From: JAMXLO01 sp963832895
GTDB lineage: Bacteria > Pseudomonadota > Alphaproteobacteria > Acetobacterales > Acetobacteraceae
Assembly: GCA_963832895.1 (NCBI GenBank)
Contig: CAWHVQ010000001.1
Coordinates: forward strand, 1-64,000
Direction of reading: 5' to 3'
Length of the DNA: 64,000 nt
Of this stretch, positions 46,651 through 55,640 are shown piece by piece (positions within the stretch are counted from its first letter, which is position 1; each line of letters opens with the position of its first letter). Under the pieces are notes generated by a model. That model was not told the DNA's origin. It searched no databases and saw nothing but the letters and a program-made list of their open reading frames with translations. The position numbers were made by a program, and so were the translations under genes.

Positions 46651-48252
46651 ATGGCGCTGAACCAGACACAACAATCCGCTGTCGCCTGGATCGATACGAA
46701 CCGGGCGCGGCTGTCGGACTTCAACCGGGGGATCTGGAACTTCGCCGAGCCTGCCTGGCGGGAATACAAATCGGCGCATGCGTACTGCGAGCTGCTGCGC
46801 GCCGAGGGGTTCACTGTGGAGGAAGGCTCGGGCGGCATGCCCATCGCCTTCGCCGCGACATGGGGCAGCGGTTCGCCCGTCCTCGGCAGCTACGCCGAAT
46901 ATGATGCGGTCCCCGGGCAGTCGCAGCAGGTGGTGCCACACAAGGCGCCGCGCGAAGGGCTGCATCCCTGGACCGCCGGCCACACCGATCCGCACTCATC
47001 CTTGGGAACCGCGGCGGTGGCCGGCATTTTGGCGACGAAGGCGGCGATGCAGCTTCACGGGTTGCGCGGCACATTGAAGTTCTTCGGCGAGCCGGCCGAG
47101 AAAGTGTGCGGCTCGAAACCGGTGCACGCGGCGAAGGGCTACTACGACGGCTGCGATGCTTTCATCGCCTACCATCCCCACACCGCAAACACGGTGCAGG
47201 GTGAGACCCAGTGCGGCGCCTATTGGAGCGTCGTGATCACCTTCGAGACGCTGACGCCTGAGCAGTGGATCGACAAATCGCTGCTGCCGATCCGCACGTC
47301 GGCTCACGCCGCGGCGCGGTGTCCCGGCGCGATCGACGCACTGTGCCTGATGTACACGACGACGAAATACACCAAGGAGGCGATGTATCCGCACGCCGGC
47401 GCCTGGACGCTGAACGAGTTCATCCTGGCCGGCGGTGACGCGACGTCCGACAACCTGCCGCCGCGTTTCAGCCAGATCCAGTATTCCTGGCGCTCGCCTT
47501 CGCTCGCGGTGCAGCAGCAGATCTACCAGGTTCTGAGCAACAACGCTCGTCACGCGGCGGCTGTATGCGGTTGCCAGGCATCGGTACGGTGGGTGACCAA
47601 GACGCGTGTTGGCCTGCCGAACAGCACAATGATCGACCTGGTATATCGGAACATGGAAGCGATCGGCGCGCCGTCATTCGACGAAGAGGCGCGCGCCTTC
47701 GGCCGGGCGATTCAGACGAATCTCGGCATTGCGCCGATGGGCGATCCGTTCATCGCCGACAATCAACGGCTGACGTCGCCGGCGGAATTCGAGGCCATCG
47801 TGCGCCGCAGCCTGCCGCAAGGGCAGTTCCATATCGGGGCCGACGACTACGTCGAGTACAGTTGGCATGCGCCGGCGGCGCGGCTGTTCACCATGCGGCC
47901 GACGCTGCGTCCTGCAGACGACAGCTACGAGTACCCGGCCTGGTGCCGCAATGCTTTGGGCGGGTTGCCGGCGGCGATCGATCCGGGGCTGTTCCTCGCG
48001 GCGAAGACACTGGCGGCGTCATTTCTCGATCTTCATGCGCATCCCGAGATTCTCGAACACGCCAAGACGGAATTCAATGAGCGCACCGGCGGCGGCGTTG
48101 ACGGCGCGAAATGGGTGGCGCCGCTTCTGCCGGATGATTTCGTTCCGCCGGTCGATCTGCGTTGGCCGGAGTACATCACCACCCCACGCGGCGAGGAATG
48201 GTGGATTCCGACGCCGTTCTCCGGCTCCGGCGCCGGAGAGGCACTGACATGA
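46651..48252 (+). CDS. M20-family amidohydrolase (AbgB-like)
   Basis: 533 aa from ATG 46651 (GGGGAGAGGGG upstream). Zinc-dependent M20 fold: NRGIWNFAEPAWREYKSA, VLGSYAEYDAVPGQ (metal site), AGHTDPHSSLGTAAVAGIL, LKFFGEPAEKVCGSKPVHAA, CDAFIAYHPHTANTVQ. The layout matches the p-aminobenzoyl-glutamate hydrolase subunit B/IAA-amino-acid hydrolase branch, which splits amides. It is followed 21 bp later by a polyamine-type importer operon, so an imported N-acyl or amide compound may be its substrate. Confidence 0.9.
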   Translation: MALNQTQQSAVAWIDTNRARLSDFNRGIWNFAEPAWREYKSAHAYCELLRAEGFTVEEGSGGMPIAFAATWGSGSPVLGSYAEYDAVPGQSQQVVPHKAPREGLHPWTAGHTDPHSSLGTAAVAGILATKAAMQLHGLRGTLKFFGEPAEKVCGSKPVHAAKGYYDGCDAFIAYHPHTANTVQGETQCGAYWSVVITFETLTPEQWIDKSLLPIRTSAHAAARCPGAIDALCLMYTTTKYTKEAMYPHAGAWTLNEFILAGGDATSDNLPPRFSQIQYSWRSPSLAVQQQIYQVLSNNARHAAAVCGCQASVRWVTKTRVGLPNSTMIDLVYRNMEAIGAPSFDEEARAFGRAIQTNLGIAPMGDPFIADNQRLTSPAEFEAIVRRSLPQGQFHIGADDYVEYSWHAPAARLFTMRPTLRPADDSYEYPAWCRNALGGLPAAIDPGLFLAAKTLAASFLDLHAHPEILEHAKTEFNERTGGGVDGAKWVAPLLPDDFVPPVDLRWPEYITTPRGEEWWIPTPFSGSGAGEALT

Positions 48253-48273
48253 CCTTTGATCAGGAGCGCAGCC

Positions 48274-49407
48274 ATGACGAAACGCGACGACACGACTGAC
48301 CACAGCCGCCGCCGCATCCTTGGTTTTGCCGCCTGGGCAACCGCGGGCATGACGGCTCTCGGCGGCACGCGGAGCTTTGCGCAATCCGCGCCGCCGACGA
48401 AGATGCCGGAGATCACCGCGATACCGGACAAGCTGAAGGGCAGCGGCGAGGTTCGTATCGCCGGTTATGGTGGAACTGCGCAGGATGCCGAGCGCACCGC
48501 GTATTTCGCGCCGTTTGAAAAGCTCAGCGGCATCAAGACGCTCGATTTCCCCGGTGCCGATGTCAACAAGGTCAAGGCCATGGTGGACACCGGCAACGTC
48601 GAGTGGGACGTGGTGCAGCTCGGCCGCTCCACCGTGAAGAATCTCCAGAAGAAGGGCGACTACTTCGAGAAGATCAACTACGACCTGGTCGATGTGGACA
48701 ATATCGATCCGCTGTATCGCTACGACTATGCGCTCGATATGCTGGTCTGGTCCCAGGTGATGGGGTATCGCACCGATGCGTTCAAGGGCGCGGTGCCGAA
48801 TGGCTGGGCGGATTTTTGGAACGTGACGAAATTCCCCGGCGATCGTGCGCTGACCGGCGCCGGCCCGAGCACCCCGGAGCTTGAGTTCGCGCTGATGGCC
48901 GCCGGTGTGCCGCCGGACAAGCTGTACCCGATCGACATCGACCAGGCTTTCGCCAGCTACGACAAGATCAAGGCGAGCGTGGTGAAATGGTGGGAGACCG
49001 GCGCGGTGCCGGTGCAGATGCTCACCGATCGCGAGGTGGTGCTGACGTCGGTCTGGAACGGGCGCATGGCGGCGATCCAGGCGGCGGGCGTGCCGGCTGC
49101 GATAAGCTGGAGCCAGGGACTGCTCAAACGCGATTGCTGGGCCGTGCCGAAGAACTCGCCCCACAAGGCCAACGCGATGAAGTTCATCGCGTTCAGCACG
49201 CTGGCGATCTCTCAGGCGCGGCTGTCGATGCTGATCCCGTATGGCTCCGTGAACAACAAGTCGGCGGAATACCTGAGCGAGAAGCAGCTGGAGGCATTGC
49301 CGAGTGCACCGGTGATCAGATCGCAGTTGGTTCCGTATAATTACGAATGGTGGGTGGACAACCGCGATACCGTCATTGGGCGCTGGAACAAGTGGATACT
49401 GGCCTGA
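48274..49407 (+). CDS. Extracellular solute-binding protein, PotD-like, Tat signal
   Basis: 377 aa from ATG 48274 (AGGAGC upstream). A twin-arginine signal SRRRILGFAAWATAGMTALG with a likely cut after RSFAQS/A. Mature part resembles spermidine/putrescine-type binding proteins: VRIAGYGGTAQDAERTAYFA, VKAMVDTGNVEWDVVQLGRS, GYRTDAFKGAVPNGWADFWN and WNGRMAAIQAAGVPAAISW. It delivers a cationic or amide-containing solute to the permease pair downstream. First gene of a complete importer (binding protein, ATPase, two permeases). Confidence 0.9.
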   Translation: MTKRDDTTDHSRRRILGFAAWATAGMTALGGTRSFAQSAPPTKMPEITAIPDKLKGSGEVRIAGYGGTAQDAERTAYFAPFEKLSGIKTLDFPGADVNKVKAMVDTGNVEWDVVQLGRSTVKNLQKKGDYFEKINYDLVDVDNIDPLYRYDYALDMLVWSQVMGYRTDAFKGAVPNGWADFWNVTKFPGDRALTGAGPSTPELEFALMAAGVPPDKLYPIDIDQAFASYDKIKASVVKWWETGAVPVQMLTDREVVLTSVWNGRMAAIQAAGVPAAISWSQGLLKRDCWAVPKNSPHKANAMKFIAFSTLAISQARLSMLIPYGSVNNKSAEYLSEKQLEALPSAPVIRSQLVPYNYEWWVDNRDTVIGRWNKWILA

Positions 49408-49420
49408 CGGGAGCGGGGTA

Positions 49421-50539
49421 ATGGATGGAACCGTCACGTTGGCTGTCGGACGGCCGACGGCGGGTCATGGCGCCTCCGTTGTTCTGAGCAACATTGAAAA
49501 GCGGTTCGAGAGCGTCGGCGCGGTGCGCGGTGTCACGCTCGACATCCGTTCGGGTGAGTTCCTGACGTTGCTGGGGCCCAGCGGATCGGGCAAGACCACA
49601 ACGCTGTTGATGATCGCCGGTTTCGAGACGCCCACCGTCGGCGACATTGCGATCGACGGGAATTCGGTCGTGGCCCTGCCGCCGCACAGGCGCAATATCG
49701 GCATGGTGTTCCAGAACTACGCGTTGTTCCCACATATGACGGTGGCAGAAAACATCGGCTTTCCGCTCAAGCAGCGAGGTGTCGATCGAGCGACGCGAGC
49801 GCGGCTGGTGGCAGAAAGTCTGGAGCTGGTGCGACTGCCGGGCTATCAGTCGCGTTATCCGCGGCAGCTTTCCGGCGGTCAGCAGCAACGTGTCGCGCTG
49901 GCCCGCGCGATCGTGTTCCGCCCGCGCCTGCTGCTGATGGACGAGCCGCTGGGGGCACTCGACAAGCAGCTGCGCGAGAGCCTGCAGCTTGAGATGCGAC
50001 GTCTGCACGCCGAGCTGGGCATCACCTTCATCTACGTCACGCATGATCAGGCGGAGGCACTGACCATGTCCGACCGTGTCGCGGTGATGAACGAGGGTCT
50101 GATTGCGCAAATTGGCAGGCCGGAGGATCTGTACGATCGCCCGTGCGACCGTTTTGTTGCCTCGTTCATTGGCGAATCCAACTTTATGCAAGGCGTCGTG
50201 CGTGGTTTGGAAGACGGCATGGTGGTTGCGGATTGCGCGGGCGCGACAGTCCGCGCGGTTGGCGGGCAGGCTGCGGCGGTCGGTGAAACGGTTACCCTGA
50301 CGACACGCCCGGAGCGCCTGGGGTTTGCCGATACACCGCACTGCGCGACGCGTCAGAACCGCTTGGCCGGGACTATCGCCGAGACAGTGTTTGCCGGCGA
50401 ACATTGCCGCTATCTGTGCCATTGCGCGGGGGGCGTTTCGATCGTTCTCAAGGAGGCCTCCAGCGCGACTGTCCGCCGTCGGGCTGTCGGTGAGAACGTC
50501 GAGATCGCCTGGTCGATCGCTGACACGGTCATCGTCTGA
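49421..50539 (+). CDS. ABC transporter ATP-binding protein, PotA-like
   Basis: 372 aa from ATG 49421. Walker A LLGPSGSGKTTTLLM, Q-loop NYALFPHMTV, signature RQLSGGQQQRVALARAI, Walker B RLLLMDEPLGALD, and the switch His in YVTHDQAEALTMSD. A C-terminal TOBE-type domain (~285-370) regulates some family members. It powers uptake through the two permeases encoded next. Confidence 0.95.
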   Translation: MDGTVTLAVGRPTAGHGASVVLSNIEKRFESVGAVRGVTLDIRSGEFLTLLGPSGSGKTTTLLMIAGFETPTVGDIAIDGNSVVALPPHRRNIGMVFQNYALFPHMTVAENIGFPLKQRGVDRATRARLVAESLELVRLPGYQSRYPRQLSGGQQQRVALARAIVFRPRLLLMDEPLGALDKQLRESLQLEMRRLHAELGITFIYVTHDQAEALTMSDRVAVMNEGLIAQIGRPEDLYDRPCDRFVASFIGESNFMQGVVRGLEDGMVVADCAGATVRAVGGQAAAVGETVTLTTRPERLGFADTPHCATRQNRLAGTIAETVFAGEHCRYLCHCAGGVSIVLKEASSATVRRRAVGENVEIAWSIADTVIV

Positions 50540-50542
50540 CGG

Positions 50543-51418
50543 ATGGTCACTGCCGCGATTGCGCCCGTCCGACTGCCGCGCGTTTCCTGGCAGCGCATCG
50601 CCCCGATCCTGCTGGTCTTGCCGCTCGCGCTCTACATGCTCGCATTCTACCTGCTGCCGCTTGCGTCGATGCTGCTGCGCAGCGTCGCGGAACCGAGCTG
50701 GACGTTGGACAACTACCGTCGGCTCGCTTCCGACAGCGTCTTCCTGGAGGTGTTCTGGACGACGCTGCGTACTGCTCTCGTCGTGACGATCGGCACGATG
50801 TTGCTGGGCTACCCCGTGGCGCTCGCGCTGTCGCGACTGCGGCGCGGCGCGGCGACTGTGGTGCTGATAGTGGTCCTGTTGCCGTTCTGGACCAGCGTCC
50901 TGGTGCGCAGCTATGCATGGATGGTGCTGCTTGGGCGCCATGGCGTGATCAACGAACTGCTGATCGGCGCCGGACTGATCGGTGCGCCGCTTCGCCTGTT
51001 GAACACGTCATTCGCCGTGCACATCGCGATGATCCATATACTGCTGCCTTACATGATCCTGCCGATCGCCAGCGTTCTGCGGCAGATCGACGGCGCGCTG
51101 CCACGTGCTGCGGCGGGGTTGGGCGCACCGCCGTGGCGGGTGTTCCTGCACGTCGTGCTGCCGCTGTCACTTCCCGGCGTCGCCGCGGGCACCTTGCTTG
51201 TGTTCGTGCTGTCGCTTGGCTTTTACATCACGCCGGCGCTGGTCGGAGGGCCGCGCGACCTCATGCTGTCGATGCTGATTGCGCAGCAGGTTGATCTGCT
51301 GAACTGGCCGTACGCGGCCTGCCTTTCCGCGGCGCTGCTTGCTGTCACCTTGCTGCTGATCGCTGCGTTCCAGCGCCTGCCGGGAATGCGGGAGCTGCTT
51401 CGGACGGCGACACAATGA
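50543..51418 (+). CDS. ABC transporter permease, PotB-like
   Basis: 291 aa, six membrane spans, the first LPLALYMLAFYLLPLASMLL. The cytoplasmic EAA loop is seen near LPRAAAGLGAPPWRVFLHVV followed by LPLSLPGVAAGTLLVFVLSL. It forms half of the membrane channel and overlaps the second permease by 4 bp (ATGA at 51415-51418). Confidence 0.92.
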   Translation: MVTAAIAPVRLPRVSWQRIAPILLVLPLALYMLAFYLLPLASMLLRSVAEPSWTLDNYRRLASDSVFLEVFWTTLRTALVVTIGTMLLGYPVALALSRLRRGAATVVLIVVLLPFWTSVLVRSYAWMVLLGRHGVINELLIGAGLIGAPLRLLNTSFAVHIAMIHILLPYMILPIASVLRQIDGALPRAAAGLGAPPWRVFLHVVLPLSLPGVAAGTLLVFVLSLGFYITPALVGGPRDLMLSMLIAQQVDLLNWPYAACLSAALLAVTLLLIAAFQRLPGMRELLRTATQ

Positions 51419-52218
51419 TCGGGCGCGCCGCGTTCCGCGTTCTCTGGATCCTCGTGCTGGTCTTCCTGGTGTTGCCGATTCTGATCGTTGTCATGCTGTC
51501 GTTTTCTTCGGCGGGTTACCTGACATTCCCGCCGCCTGGTTTGGGCATCCGCTGGTATCGCGCTTATCTGGACAGCAGCGAATGGCTGGCATCGACATGG
51601 CTCAGCCTCGGCGTTGCGGGCTGCGTCGTTGCGTTGTCTACCATTCTAGGAACGCTGGCATCTCTTGGATTGGCGCGACTGCCGCCTGCCATGCGAGCGG
51701 TCATGGGCGCGCTGATCCTGTCGCCGCTGATCGTGCCCGGTATCGTGGTGGCCATCGGCATCTACTACGTGTTCGCGCGCTATCGCCTGGTCGGGACGCC
51801 GGCGGGTCTTGTGCTGGCGCACACCTGTCTTGCCGTGCCATTCGTGGTGACCAGTGTCAGCGCCAGCCTGGCGGGTCTGGATCGCCGCCTGGAGCAGGCC
51901 GCGCTCAGTCTCGGCGCGACGCCCTGGGGGGCGTTCCGCCAGGTGACGCTGCCGCTCATCCGTCCCGGTGTTCTCGTCGGCGCGTTGTTCGCCTTCATCA
52001 CCTCGTTCGACGAACTGATCGTGGCACTGTTCCTGTCGGGCTCGGGGGCGGTCACTCTGCCGCGTCGGATGTGGGACGATCTGCGCTTCGCCATCGATCC
52101 GACCATCGCTGCGGTCTCGACCCTGACGATTGCGCTAAGCGCCGCGCTGCTGCTTGGCGCCCATCTCGTTCGTCGGCATCAGGCCAGTGGAGAGCGTGGC
52201 GCGGGAGGAGCGGCATGA
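51415..52218 (+). CDS. ABC transporter permease, PotC-like
   Basis: 267 aa, six membrane spans beginning LWILVLVFLVLPILIVVMLS. EAA loop in LEQAALSLGATPWGAFRQVT followed by LPLIRPGVLVGALFAFITSF. Partner of the PotB-like permease; overlaps the M24 peptidase start by 4 bp (ATGA at 52215-52218). It resembles the broken permease at 17.4-18.2 kb. Confidence 0.92.
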   Translation: MIGRAAFRVLWILVLVFLVLPILIVVMLSFSSAGYLTFPPPGLGIRWYRAYLDSSEWLASTWLSLGVAGCVVALSTILGTLASLGLARLPPAMRAVMGALILSPLIVPGIVVAIGIYYVFARYRLVGTPAGLVLAHTCLAVPFVVTSVSASLAGLDRRLEQAALSLGATPWGAFRQVTLPLIRPGVLVGALFAFITSFDELIVALFLSGSGAVTLPRRMWDDLRFAIDPTIAAVSTLTIALSAALLLGAHLVRRHQASGERGAGGAA

Positions 52219-53395
52219 CACCGCCGCCGCTCAATTTCACACTTGCGGAATACGCTGCGCGGGTTGCCGGGACACGGAGCGCTATGGCGAGGGCAGGCAT
52301 CGACCTGCTGATCGTGACCGACCCATCCAACATGCACTGGTTGACTGGCTATGACGGCTGGTCGTTCTACGTCCATCAATGCGTGCTGATGCCCGCTGAG
52401 GGCGAGCCCGTCTGGTATGGTCGTGGCCAGGACGCGAACGGTGCCAAGCGTACCGTCTGGCTGAGCCATGACAACATCGTGGGCTATCCCGATCACTATG
52501 TGCAGTCCGTCGAGCGTCATCCGATGGATTTTCTATCCGGCCTTATCAAGGACCGCGGGTGGGAATGCACCTCGATCGGGGTCGAGATGGACAATTACTG
52601 GTTCACCGCCGCCGCCTATGCGTCGCTTGTCGCCAATCTGCCACGTGCGCGCTTCACCGACTCGCGTTCGCTGGTGAACTGGCAGCGCGCGATCAAAAGT
52701 CCGACGGAGCTCCAGTATATGCGCCGTGCGGGGCGTATCGTGGCGGCGATGCATCAGCGGATCGTCGACAAGGTCGAGCCGGGGATGCGCAAATGCGATC
52801 TGGTCGCGGAAATATACGATGCCGCCATCCGCGGTGTGGACGGGTTCGGTGGTGACTACGCGGCGATCGTGCCGCTGCTGCCGTCAGGTGTCGAAGCCTC
52901 CGCTCCCCATCTGACCTGGGACGACCGGCCTATGCGCGCGGGGGAAGGTACCTTCTTCGAGCTGGCCGGATGCTACAGGCGATACCATTGTCCGTTGTCA
53001 CGCACGTTGTTTCTCGGCCGACCCACGCAGCAGTTTCTCGATGCGGAGAAGGCGACCCTGGAAGGGATGGAGGCAGGGCTCGCCGCGGCAAGACCTGGGA
53101 ATGTCTGTCAAGACATCGCCAATGCGTTCTTCGCGGTACTGAGGAAATACAACATCAGCAAGGACAATCGCACTGGCTACTCGATTGGCCTCAGTTATCC
53201 GCCTGACTGGGGTGAACGCACGATGATGTGCGACCCGGTGACAGGACCGTGTTGCGACCCGGCATGACGTTCCACTTCATGACCGGTCTCTGGTTGGAGA
53301 CGATGGGCCTGGAGATCACGGAAAGCATCGTGATCACAGAGACCGGCGTGGAATGCCTGGCGGACGTGCCACGCCGGCTGTTCGTCAAGGCCTGA
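52215..53395 (+). pseudogene. M24 peptidase (ectoine hydrolase/creatinase-like), C-terminal frameshift
   Basis: Starts at ATG 52215 inside the permease stop. N-terminal creatinase domain (MARAGIDLLIVTDPSNMHWL, TGYDGWSFYVHQCVLM) and the pita-bread M24 domain (KSPTELQYMRRAGRIVAAMH, FFELAGCYRRYHCPLSRTLF). Its sequence style is closest to ectoine hydrolase (DoeA)-type proteins, which lack some aminopeptidase metal ligands. The frame stops at 53267 (DPVTGPCCDPA), but the expected end continues in another frame, TVLRPGMTFHFMTGLWLETM to the stop at 53395. The whole protein would be ~393 aa. A single shift near 53235 separates the parts. Confidence 0.8.
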
Positions 53396-53409
53396 TTTGA
53401 TGACTGGGT

Positions 53410-54663
53410 TTACGGCCAGACCTTCTTCGGGTTCTTGCCCATCGAGAACGTCTTTGGATCGTCCGAGATGAATTCATAAACCGCGGGCTTGAACTTCGCG
53501 CACTGGCCGTAAGCGTCGCAGGCGATCGGTCCGCTCATGCCGTCGAACTTCTCGGCGAATACGGCGTCACGCAGCGCCTTGCGGCCGATGTACAGATTGC
53601 CTTCCTTGTCGGTCTTCGCGACTTTGGGGATCGCCTTGATTGCCATCTCCGCGGCATCGTAGGCATTGGCGTGGTAGCCTGAGATCGGTGCCTCGCCATA
53701 GACCTTCTTGTATTGCTCGACGAACGACGGATAGGCCTTGCCCATCGTGTCAACCGAGACGTCGGGGTAACAGATGTGGAAGCCGACCACTGCTGGGCCG
53801 GCAGCCTCGATGAACTCCGCTGCCGCGAGCGAGCCGCCGCCGACCAGTGTGGTGTGCTCTAGTCCCGGGATCTCCTTGGACTGGCGCAGCATCTGCGCCG
53901 CGGCCGCGACGAAGATCGGCATGTAGATTACATCCGGCTTCTCGGCAGCAATCTTGGTCAGCACCGGATGCATGTCCACGTCGGTTGGCGCGACCGCTTC
54001 CGTCGACATAACCTTGCCGCCCAACCCCTCGAAGCTTTTTGCCATGACGGCGGCGAGCTGCTGGGCGTAGGGGCTGCCGTCGTGGACGGCGACGACGGTC
54101 TTGGCCTTCAGCACGGTGAAGACGTATTTCGCGTCGGAGGCGCCCTGGTCGATGTCGCTCGCGATGGTGCGACCGAAGCCGGCATACTGCGGCCCGCGGT
54201 CCGCTGCAGTCAGCGACGGCGCCGAACACGCGTTGCAGATGTTGGTGATGCCCTGCTGCCAGAGGATTGGCGCGGCCGGCGTGGCGGCGGACGAGCAGGC
54301 GCCACCCAGCACGATCAGGATCTGCGGATTGGCGGCAAGCTTGGTCGCCGCGGTCTGGCCGCCCTCGGCGTTGCACTGATCGTCCTCGACGGTAAACTTG
54401 ATCGGGTGCCCGAGCAGCTTCTCGCCGATATCCCGGAAGGCGAGTTCTGCGCCGCGTTTGGAATCGATGCCCATCGCGGTGTCGGCGCCGGACATCACCC
54501 AGTAGGCGCCAATCTGGATCGGTGCGCCCTTTGGGATGCGCACCACGCCGATCGGGTCGGTCACCGGCGCCTGCGTCTCAGCAAGCAGCGGATGTGCCAA
54601 ACACAGCATGGCGCCGACGAGGATGGCGCGTGTGAGGCGCTGATGTACGATAGCGGGATTCAT
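53410..54663 (-). CDS. Branched-chain-type ABC substrate-binding protein
   Basis: 417 aa with a Sec signal peptide (LTRAILVGAMLCLAHPLLAE). Peripla_BP_6 fold: PIQIGAYWVMSGADTAMGID, GHPIKFTVEDDQCNAEGGQT, IVLGGACSSAATPAAPILWQ, GGSLAAAEFIEAAGPAVVGF. Disulfide-type cysteines in DDQCNAEG, GGACSSAA and NICNACSAP are unusual for the family and could stabilise the mature protein. It captures amino acids or small organic ligands; no permease genes follow. It converges with the M24 gene, 14 bp apart. Confidence 0.9.
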   Translation of the reverse strand: MNPAIVHQRLTRAILVGAMLCLAHPLLAETQAPVTDPIGVVRIPKGAPIQIGAYWVMSGADTAMGIDSKRGAELAFRDIGEKLLGHPIKFTVEDDQCNAEGGQTAATKLAANPQILIVLGGACSSAATPAAPILWQQGITNICNACSAPSLTAADRGPQYAGFGRTIASDIDQGASDAKYVFTVLKAKTVVAVHDGSPYAQQLAAVMAKSFEGLGGKVMSTEAVAPTDVDMHPVLTKIAAEKPDVIYMPIFVAAAAQMLRQSKEIPGLEHTTLVGGGSLAAAEFIEAAGPAVVGFHICYPDVSVDTMGKAYPSFVEQYKKVYGEAPISGYHANAYDAAEMAIKAIPKVAKTDKEGNLYIGRKALRDAVFAEKFDGMSGPIACDAYGQCAKFKPAVYEFISDDPKTFSMGKNPKKVWP

Positions 54664-54788
54664 TGTTGAAGCTCCCCAGCCTGTTGAGCGTTTTTAGAAG
54701 ACGACGCTTCTTCCCGGTCGCCGACGTACCCGCAAGGTCCGCGGAAACGTGGCGCTTCTTGCTGCCGATGTCAGGTGCGCGGCAGAGA

Positions 54789-55079
54789 TTACCGGCACAG
54801 ATTATGGGCGCGGCAGCCGTTGGCCGCAATCCGATTGCATTGGGTCGCCCTGTTCGAGCAGTCCGCAACGCATGCGGATCGTCTTGGATCTATACTGAAG
54901 AGTTGTGCGCGGCATTCCGCAACACATGACTCACGCTTTGCGGTGCAGCCGGCAGCATCCACGCAGGCAGCACAGCCGCTTGCGGGCTGTGCCATTGCGA
55001 GAGATGGCATGACGCAACATGAAATCGAGACGAAGGCAAAGGTTGCCGCTCTGGCCCAGAAGATCGCTGAGCGCGACAT
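54789..55079 (-). CDS. Possible Cys-rich secreted small protein
   Basis: 96 aa from ATG 55079. A signal-peptide-like start (AATFAFVSISCCVMPSLAMA) is followed by a Cys-rich region: SGCAACVDAAGCTAKRESCV, SACVADCSNRATQCNRIAAN, GCRAHNLCR, with ten or more cysteines in ~65 residues. The paired C-x3-C pattern suggests disulfides or metal binding. It is on the same strand as its neighbours. A competing plus-strand frame (54775-55125) overlaps it, so the call is uncertain; function unknown. Confidence 0.5.
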   Translation of the reverse strand: MSRSAIFWARAATFAFVSISCCVMPSLAMAQPASGCAACVDAAGCTAKRESCVAECRAQLFSIDPRRSACVADCSNRATQCNRIAANGCRAHNLCR

Positions 55080-55109
55080 TGGAACCAAGCCGGGTGCGGA
55101 CGGCGCCAA

Positions 55110-55598
55110 TTACGGACGCACGTAGGTCCACCCTTGTTCCTCAAGATCGACGATGCGTGCAATTCCCGCCGGAACAAGGTGTGCCTCGGGCAGAAGAGTA
55201 ATGTTCTTGTTCTCCTGCTTGGATTGAGCGGCGAGGGTATTGCCGCAACCCGTGAAGGTTACGTTTTTCATGCTGCTGCTGATGGCCGCAAGACGTTCCT
55301 TCACCGGCGAGGTGTCGCTGCGGACCATGTTCAAGCCGGCGCCATACGCGACGAACTCAATCTCGATCTTTTCGCCTTTGTCCTGATAATACTTGACCAG
55401 GTTCTCGCCGTTGTTGAGCGCCATGTTCATGACGGCAGGGTCGTTCTGGGTCACCTGGATGACCACCCTGTGGGTCCTGTGCATGTTCGAGTACGCCACG
55501 GTGGGCGCTATTTTGCTTTGGCTTTCCGCGAACGCCGGCGCTGTCGTCATCATCACCAGGCCGATACCGCCTATCGCCGCTGTCTTCAGTAAGCGCAT
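55110..55598 (-). CDS. DsrE/DsrF-like periplasmic protein
   Basis: 162 aa. A signal peptide (TAAIGGIGLVMMTTAPAFAE), then a DsrE-like fold: HRVVIQVTQNDPAVMNMALN, YQDKGEKIEIEFVAYGAGLN, MKNVTFTGCGNTLAAQSKQE. A Cys lies in the position used by DsrE proteins for sulfur transfer (TFTGCGNTL). It is probably periplasmic and could handle thiols or sulfur, which is inference. It lies upstream of the Cys-rich frame and downstream of the TAXI binding protein on one strand. Confidence 0.85.
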   Translation of the reverse strand: MRLLKTAAIGGIGLVMMTTAPAFAESQSKIAPTVAYSNMHRTHRVVIQVTQNDPAVMNMALNNGENLVKYYQDKGEKIEIEFVAYGAGLNMVRSDTSPVKERLAAISSSMKNVTFTGCGNTLAAQSKQENKNITLLPEAHLVPAGIARIVDLEEQGWTYVRP

Positions 55599-55640
55599 TC
55601 GATTTCCTCCGAACTGGAACTGTTCACGGTTAGAGCGGCG

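Noticed and set aside
44837..46669. 610-codon minus-strand frame
   Set aside because: Antisense shadow of enoyl-CoA hydratase and LLM monooxygenase genes; no motif.
49373..50941. 522-codon minus-strand frame
   Set aside because: Antisense shadow of the PotA/PotB-like genes.
54775..55125. Plus-strand frame ending in a KIAERDIGTKPGADG segment
   Set aside because: Possible, but it is against the local strand and lacks a signal or domain; the Cys-rich minus-strand reading looks more gene-like. Kept as an open alternative.
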